Of a stretch of DNA of 16,565 nt, positions 12,661-16,565 are shown piece by piece. This DNA is from UBA11540 sp003445125 (GTDB lineage Bacteria > Bacillota > Clostridia > Oscillospirales > Ruminococcaceae). Numbering within the stretch: the stretch's first letter is position 1; each line of letters starts with the position of its first letter. Where the stretch lies: assembly GCA_937899435.1 (NCBI GenBank), contig CALBQG010000129.1, positions 1 through 16,565 of the forward strand. Reading direction: 5' to 3'. The position numbers and the translations under genes were made by a program. A model generated the notes under the pieces. It worked only from the letters and a program-made list of their open reading frames with translations, was not told the DNA's origin and made no database searches.

Positions 12661-14163
12661 TTAGTACCATATTTCTCCGTCCCCGAATCCGACATTTTCC
12701 GCCAGACACACCATTTTGCACAGCTTCTCCGCAAGATCGGCAGGCTGTGTCGGCACCGCCGCCCGTGCAATCGCCCTGATGCTGAGTACGCGTTGCGTTT
12801 CTGCCGTCAGTGTGCCGAACGGCGTTTCCGCCAGCGGCAAAACCGCCAGTTCAAACCCGTATGCCGATTCGGGAATCTCGCCGATCACCGCGGTATAATA
12901 CCGATTTTCCCCGTCCTCGCCGAAAAATTCCGCAGTAAGGCACAGCAATCGGTCATCGCCGTTTTCGTACATTTCCCACAGCGATTGTCCCTCCGCCATC
13001 CGTACAGGCAGCACCAGCACGCGGCAGGTGACCGCCGCAGCGGCGTCCTTTTTCACCCGTACCCGCACCCGCAGTGCCGCAGGTTCGATACGCAGACCCG
13101 TTCCCGCTTCGGTGACCGCCGAAGGGCTGTAAGCCATCGGGAAAAGCGTCGGATAGTCCTTTTCATCCGGCTCATGAGCATCGGAAAATGTGGGAAATGC
13201 CGTTTCAAACGACGGCGTTTCACTGCCTGCCAGACAAGCAAACGTCTCTGTCTGCAGTCCGTCGGTCTCGGTCAGATCCACCGCATACCACGCGCCGCCG
13301 ATGTGCACAAGATTCCACGAATGTGCGCCGTCCCCCGCCGTCTGGCGGAACACGCCCGCCACGTTCACCGCCTCGATTCCCGCGCGGTCGCACAGCCATT
13401 TGAACGCATACGAAAATCCCTGGCACACGGGTCCCGTCTGCGCGTCGTTTTCGCTTGTAAGCGCGCTGTACGCCGTATGTGCAAGCGGATAGTTCCGATA
13501 TTCCGTGTGTTCTTCATTATAGGTATTGTGCTCACAAAGCCAGCGGACAAAAAGCATCACCCGCTCCTGCGTTTTCTCGGGCAAATCACGGCACAGAATG
13601 TCCACCTGCTCCTGCGTCGCCTTTGCCGCGGCGCGCAGAGCTTCATCGTTTCCGAACAGCTCGGTGCTGTCCGAAAACACCGTCAGAGTGACCGTACTTC
13701 CGTCCCCCACATAACGTACGCGAAAGCGCGTGAACCAAAAAAGCTCCGTATGATCGTTCCACAGGGCGTCCGCCACCGTTTTCATGGACAGCTCGTTTTT
13801 GAACTGTGTGAAGGACGCCTGATCCAGCGGTGTCCCGGTATCCACCGTCACCGAAAAATTCTGACGGCAACGCAGCTGCTCCGCTCCGATTTGTTTCATA
13901 GCCGTCACAAGCGCGGCATATACCTTTTGTTGCAGGGGTGTGAGACGACGGTAAAAATACTCGCCGCAGGACGGAACATAGTGTTCGGGAATCGGCGCGT
14001 CATACGCTGCCGCTTCTTCCTCTTCGAGTGTGAGCAGGTTCGTGACGTCCTGCCACCACGACGGAGAAATCCATTCAAAATCCTCCGCCGGCTGCGCATG
14101 GGACAGCGGCGCACACAGCATCAACATCAGCACCGCACAAAGCCATCCGACGATTTTCTTCAC
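12661..14163 (-). CDS. Secreted transglutaminase-like (cysteine protease-fold) protein with C-terminal IWY tail
   Basis: This encodes 500 residues. A signal peptide ends near SHA (21-23). An N-terminal region of about 200 residues has no domain I recognise. It is followed by a transglutaminase-core domain with a complete triad: Cys247 in GPVCQGFSYAFKWL, His281 in AHSWNLV and Asp296 in WYAVDLTETD. Residues about 355-470 look like beta-rich accessory sequence. The protein ends GFGDGEIWY. Bacterial proteins of this fold act as peptidases, amidases or cross-linking enzymes, often at the cell wall; the substrate here is unknown. The start is a GTG with GGAGGGGAG upstream. The next gene downstream encodes the dockerin protein with the same tail, and no clear terminator lies between them, so the two may be partly co-transcribed. 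Confidence 0.85.
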   Translation of the reverse strand: MKKIVGWLCAVLMLMLCAPLSHAQPAEDFEWISPSWWQDVTNLLTLEEEEAAAYDAPIPEHYVPSCGEYFYRRLTPLQQKVYAALVTAMKQIGAEQLRCRQNFSVTVDTGTPLDQASFTQFKNELSMKTVADALWNDHTELFWFTRFRVRYVGDGSTVTLTVFSDSTELFGNDEALRAAAKATQEQVDILCRDLPEKTQERVMLFVRWLCEHNTYNEEHTEYRNYPLAHTAYSALTSENDAQTGPVCQGFSYAFKWLCDRAGIEAVNVAGVFRQTAGDGAHSWNLVHIGGAWYAVDLTETDGLQTETFACLAGSETPSFETAFPTFSDAHEPDEKDYPTLFPMAYSPSAVTEAGTGLRIEPAALRVRVRVKKDAAAAVTCRVLVLPVRMAEGQSLWEMYENGDDRLLCLTAEFFGEDGENRYYTAVIGEIPESAYGFELAVLPLAETPFGTLTAETQRVLSIRAIARAAVPTQPADLAEKLCKMVCLAENVGFGDGEIWY

Positions 14164-14193
14164 GCCGCTCCCCTCCTTTTTCTCAACTCTTTT

Positions 14194-14222
14194 ATCATAG
14201 CGAAAAAGCGCCGCAAAGTCAA
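14194..14222 (-). promoter_or_regulatory. Promoter of the transglutaminase-like gene
   Basis: The -35 box is TTGACT (14217-14222) and the -10 box TATGAT (14194-14199), with a 17-bp spacer on the minus strand. The leader is about 25 nt. It diverges from the promoter of the EF-G-like gene. Confidence 0.75.
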
Positions 14223-14256
14223 CCGCTGTTTTTCGAAAACTTTTTTCAAAACCCTC

Positions 14257-14285
14257 TTGCTTTTTGTGTAAAAAAGTACTATAAT
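14257..14285 (+). promoter_or_regulatory. Promoter of the EF-G-like gene
   Basis: The -35 box is TTGCTT (14257-14262) and the -10 box TATAAT (14280-14285), with a 17-bp spacer. The AT-rich leader to the ATG at 14370 is about 78 nt. Confidence 0.75.
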
Positions 14286-14369
14286 TAAAACATAAATTTG
14301 AAAATTATTGTTAAATTTTACCAAGATTTTCAAAGATTTTTCGCCATACGGCAGATTGGGTGGTCAAAT

Positions 14370-16433
14370 ATGAGATATCACAGTTCAAAAAACATTATCA
14401 ACCTTTGTCTCGCGGGACACGCTTCCTCCGGAAAAACGTCTCTTGCGGAGGCGTTGCTGTTTTACTCCAAAGCAACCGACAGGCTGGGTAAGATCTCTGA
14501 CGGCACCACCGTATGCGATTTCGATCCCGAAGAAATCAAGCGCAAAACGTCGGTCTGCACCGCCGTTGCACCCTTTGAATGGGCAAACAACAAAATCAAC
14601 CTGATCGACACCCCCGGTCTTTTCGACTTTGAAGGGGAAATGTGTGAGGGTGTGAAGGCAAGCGACTGCGTACTGATTACCGTCTCCGGAAAATCGGGTG
14701 TCACGGTCGGCGCCGAAAAAGCGTACCGTCTCGCCGTCGCCAACCACAAAGCAACTGCGGTTTTTGTAGGAAAACTCAATTCCGAACACGCCGATTTCTA
14801 TAAGGTATTTGAATCGCTCAAAGCCTCCTTCGGTCCGTCGGTCTGCCCGATTGTCGTACCGTATGTGGAAAACCACAAGGTGCTTTGCTACATTCACCTC
14901 ATTGATATGAAGGCGTATGCCTATGAAAACGGGGTGGCAAAGGAAGTGCCGATTCCCGACATGGGACACCGTCTGGAAGGACTGATTGCCGCTGTCAGCG
15001 AAGCAGTTGCCGAAACCGACGAAACGCTGATGGAAAAATATTTCTCCGGCGAAGAATTCACGCGTGACGAGCTGATCAAGGGCATTCACGACGGCGTAAA
15101 AGCCGGAAAGATCACGCCTGTTTTCTGCGGCTGCGCTCAGACTCTGGACGCCATCGACACCTTGCTTGACGGCATCACCTATCTTCTGCCGTCCGCGTTT
15201 GAAAAGTCCCGCGAAACCGCCGTGGACGAAAACGGTGATATTATTGAGCTCAAGTGCGACGAGGACAAACCGCTGCTCGCCTTCGTTTTCAAAACCGTAG
15301 CCGACCCGTTTGTCGGAAAGCTGTCCTACTTCAAGGTAATTTCCGGAAAACTCACCGCCAACTCCGCCCCTGTCAACGCCCGCACCGGCAATCCCGAGCG
15401 CATGGGAAAGCTCTTGTGTCTGTACGGCAAAAAGCAGGAGGAAGTGGATTTTGTCGGTGCCGGTGACATCGGTGCGGTTTCCAAGCTCTCCGAAACGCAG
15501 ACCGGAGACACTCTGTGTGATCCCAAGCGCATCATGACCATTGAACCCGTGAAATTCCCCAAGCCCAGTATGTCCATGGCGATTGTCGTCAAGACCAAGG
15601 GCGATGAGGGAAAACTCTCGCAGGCGCTTGCCCGTCTGAAAGAAGAAGACCCCACCATGGACGCGTTTACCAACACCGAAACGCACCAGCAAATTCTTTC
15701 CGGTCTGGGCGACCAGCATCTGGACGTCATCATTTCCAAGCTGAAATCCAAATTCGGTATTGACGTATCGCTCATCAAACCCCGCGTGGCTTACCGCGAA
15801 ACCATCCGCAAAAAGGTCAAGGTTCAGGGACGCCACAAAAAGCAGTCGGGCGGTCACGGTCAGTACGGCGACGTGTGGATCGAATTTGAACCGTGCGACG
15901 CCGACGAGCTGGTCTTTGAAGAAAATGTGTTCGGCGGTTCCGTGCCGAAAAACTTCTTCCCCGCGGTGGAAAAGGGGCTGCGCGAATGTGCGGTCAAGGG
16001 CGTTCTGGCGGGATATCCGGTCGTCGGTCTGAAAGCCACTTTGGTGGACGGATCGTATCACCCCGTGGATTCCTCCGAAATGTCGTTCAAAATGGCAGCG
16101 TCGATTGCCTATAAGGAAGGACTCACACAGGCAAGCCCGATTCTTCTGGAACCGATCGGCACGCTGAACGCTGTCGTTCCCGATGCCAACACCGGCGATA
16201 TCATGGGCGAGCTGAACAAACGCCGCGGACGCGTATTGGGCATGAATCCCCTCGGCGACGGTATGCAGGAGATCATGGCAGAAGTGCCGATGAGCGAAAT
16301 GCACGATTTCACCACCCTGCTGCGCCAGGTAACGCAGGGCAGAGGATCGTTCACGCTGGAATTTACCCGTTACGATCCCGTTCTTCCGGCATTGGAGGCA
16401 AAAATCATCGCCGAAGCCGCTGACAAACAGTAA
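14370..16433 (+). CDS. EF-G-like translational GTPase (EF-G paralogue) with degenerate G motifs
   Basis: This encodes 687 residues, close to EF-G length, with all EF-G domains in order. G1 is GHASSGKT (16-23). G3 is DTPGL (80-84), where canonical EF-G has DTPGH, so the catalytic His is replaced by Leu84. The G4 position reads GKLN (134-137) instead of NKxD. The switch I region has EEIKRKTSV rather than RGITI. Domain II starts near FVFKTVADPFVGKLSYFKV. Domain IV carries RHKKQSGGHGQYGDVW and the C-terminal block has TQGRGSFTLEF. This matches the EF-G-like family found beside true EF-G in many bacteria, not FusA itself. I chose the ATG at 14370, after GGGTGG. The longer frame begins with a TTG inside the leader. 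It stands alone, with its own promoter and terminator. The role is unknown; ribosome binding is likely, GTP specificity doubtful. Confidence 0.9.
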   Translation: MRYHSSKNIINLCLAGHASSGKTSLAEALLFYSKATDRLGKISDGTTVCDFDPEEIKRKTSVCTAVAPFEWANNKINLIDTPGLFDFEGEMCEGVKASDCVLITVSGKSGVTVGAEKAYRLAVANHKATAVFVGKLNSEHADFYKVFESLKASFGPSVCPIVVPYVENHKVLCYIHLIDMKAYAYENGVAKEVPIPDMGHRLEGLIAAVSEAVAETDETLMEKYFSGEEFTRDELIKGIHDGVKAGKITPVFCGCAQTLDAIDTLLDGITYLLPSAFEKSRETAVDENGDIIELKCDEDKPLLAFVFKTVADPFVGKLSYFKVISGKLTANSAPVNARTGNPERMGKLLCLYGKKQEEVDFVGAGDIGAVSKLSETQTGDTLCDPKRIMTIEPVKFPKPSMSMAIVVKTKGDEGKLSQALARLKEEDPTMDAFTNTETHQQILSGLGDQHLDVIISKLKSKFGIDVSLIKPRVAYRETIRKKVKVQGRHKKQSGGHGQYGDVWIEFEPCDADELVFEENVFGGSVPKNFFPAVEKGLRECAVKGVLAGYPVVGLKATLVDGSYHPVDSSEMSFKMAASIAYKEGLTQASPILLEPIGTLNAVVPDANTGDIMGELNKRRGRVLGMNPLGDGMQEIMAEVPMSEMHDFTTLLRQVTQGRGSFTLEFTRYDPVLPALEAKIIAEAADKQ

Positions 16434-16478
16434 CTCGAAAAACGTGCCGGAGGATATCCTCCGGCACGTTTTTTGAGT
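16434..16478 (+). terminator. Strong rho-independent terminator of the EF-G-like gene
   Basis: A perfect GC-rich palindrome centred near 16453 (arms containing ACGTGCCGGAGGA and its complement) is followed by TTTTTT. It starts directly after the TAA stop. The flanking A-run makes it able to act in both directions. The remaining bases, 16479-16565, hold nothing I can recognise. Confidence 0.9.
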
Positions 16479-16565
16479 TGTTTTCTGCACATAAACAAAA
16501 CCCGAAGCTGTAACGGTTTCCGTTCATAAGGATGTATTTTCTTATGAGAGATTGGTCGCAACCTC

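Noticed and set aside
14298..14369. Longer EF-G-like start giving 711 residues
   Set aside because: It begins with TTG about 13 bases after the -10 box, with no ribosome binding site, and adds sequence not seen in EF-G.
14385..16490. Minus-strand open frame of 701 codons antisense to the EF-G-like gene
   Set aside because: The plus strand has clear EF-G domains and good expression signals. The minus frame even runs through the terminator.
1..16565. CRISPR array, tRNA, rRNA, insertion sequence or phage integration site
   Set aside because: I saw no regularly spaced repeats, no cloverleaf or rRNA-like blocks, and no transposase or integrase motifs.

Overview
The window looks like chromosomal DNA of a Gram-positive, Clostridia-type Firmicute (inference). 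The grounds are a lipoprotein-type oligopeptide-binding protein, a type-2 (Firmicutes-form) GalT, a dockerin protein, an EF-G-like GTPase of the kind common in Clostridia, purine-rich ribosome binding sites, and a run of near-consensus sigma-A promoters, most with 17-bp spacers. Base composition is about half GC by eye. There are no tRNA or rRNA genes, CRISPR arrays, transposases or phage genes.

Layout. Positions 1-5839 (minus strand) hold an oligopeptide ABC importer operon read right to left: an 830-residue binding lipoprotein, OppB, OppC and a truncated OppD that runs off the left edge. Three of its parts are unusual for size: the binding protein is very long, OppC has an extra ~210-residue external domain, and OppD has an insertion where the ABC signature should be. 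Just upstream, also on the minus strand, an alpha/beta hydrolase and an M3 oligoendopeptidase overlap by 4 nt and form a two-gene operon (5995-8618). The set imports peptides and then cuts them. A monocistronic cysK follows (8748-9680), with its own consensus promoter and terminator.

From 9810 to 14163 is the most unusual part. Three otherwise unrelated secreted proteins all end in the same C-terminal tail, [D/E]-I-W-Y-stop. They are a 95-residue protein with a GH78-rhamnosidase-like N-terminal motif, a 137-residue free-standing dockerin, and a 500-residue transglutaminase-like protein. A plus-strand galT (10313-11806) lies between the first two. Downstream of galT is a gene-free 346-bp region of hairpins that also carries a second copy of a ~120-bp element. 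The first copy is the promoter and leader of the opp operon, more than 6 kb away.

The right end (14370-16433, plus) encodes an EF-G-like translational GTPase with a degenerate G4 motif, followed by a strong terminator. Nothing recognisable lies in the last ~85 bp.

The best candidates for something undescribed are the shared IWY tail on three secreted proteins and the duplicated promoter/leader element.
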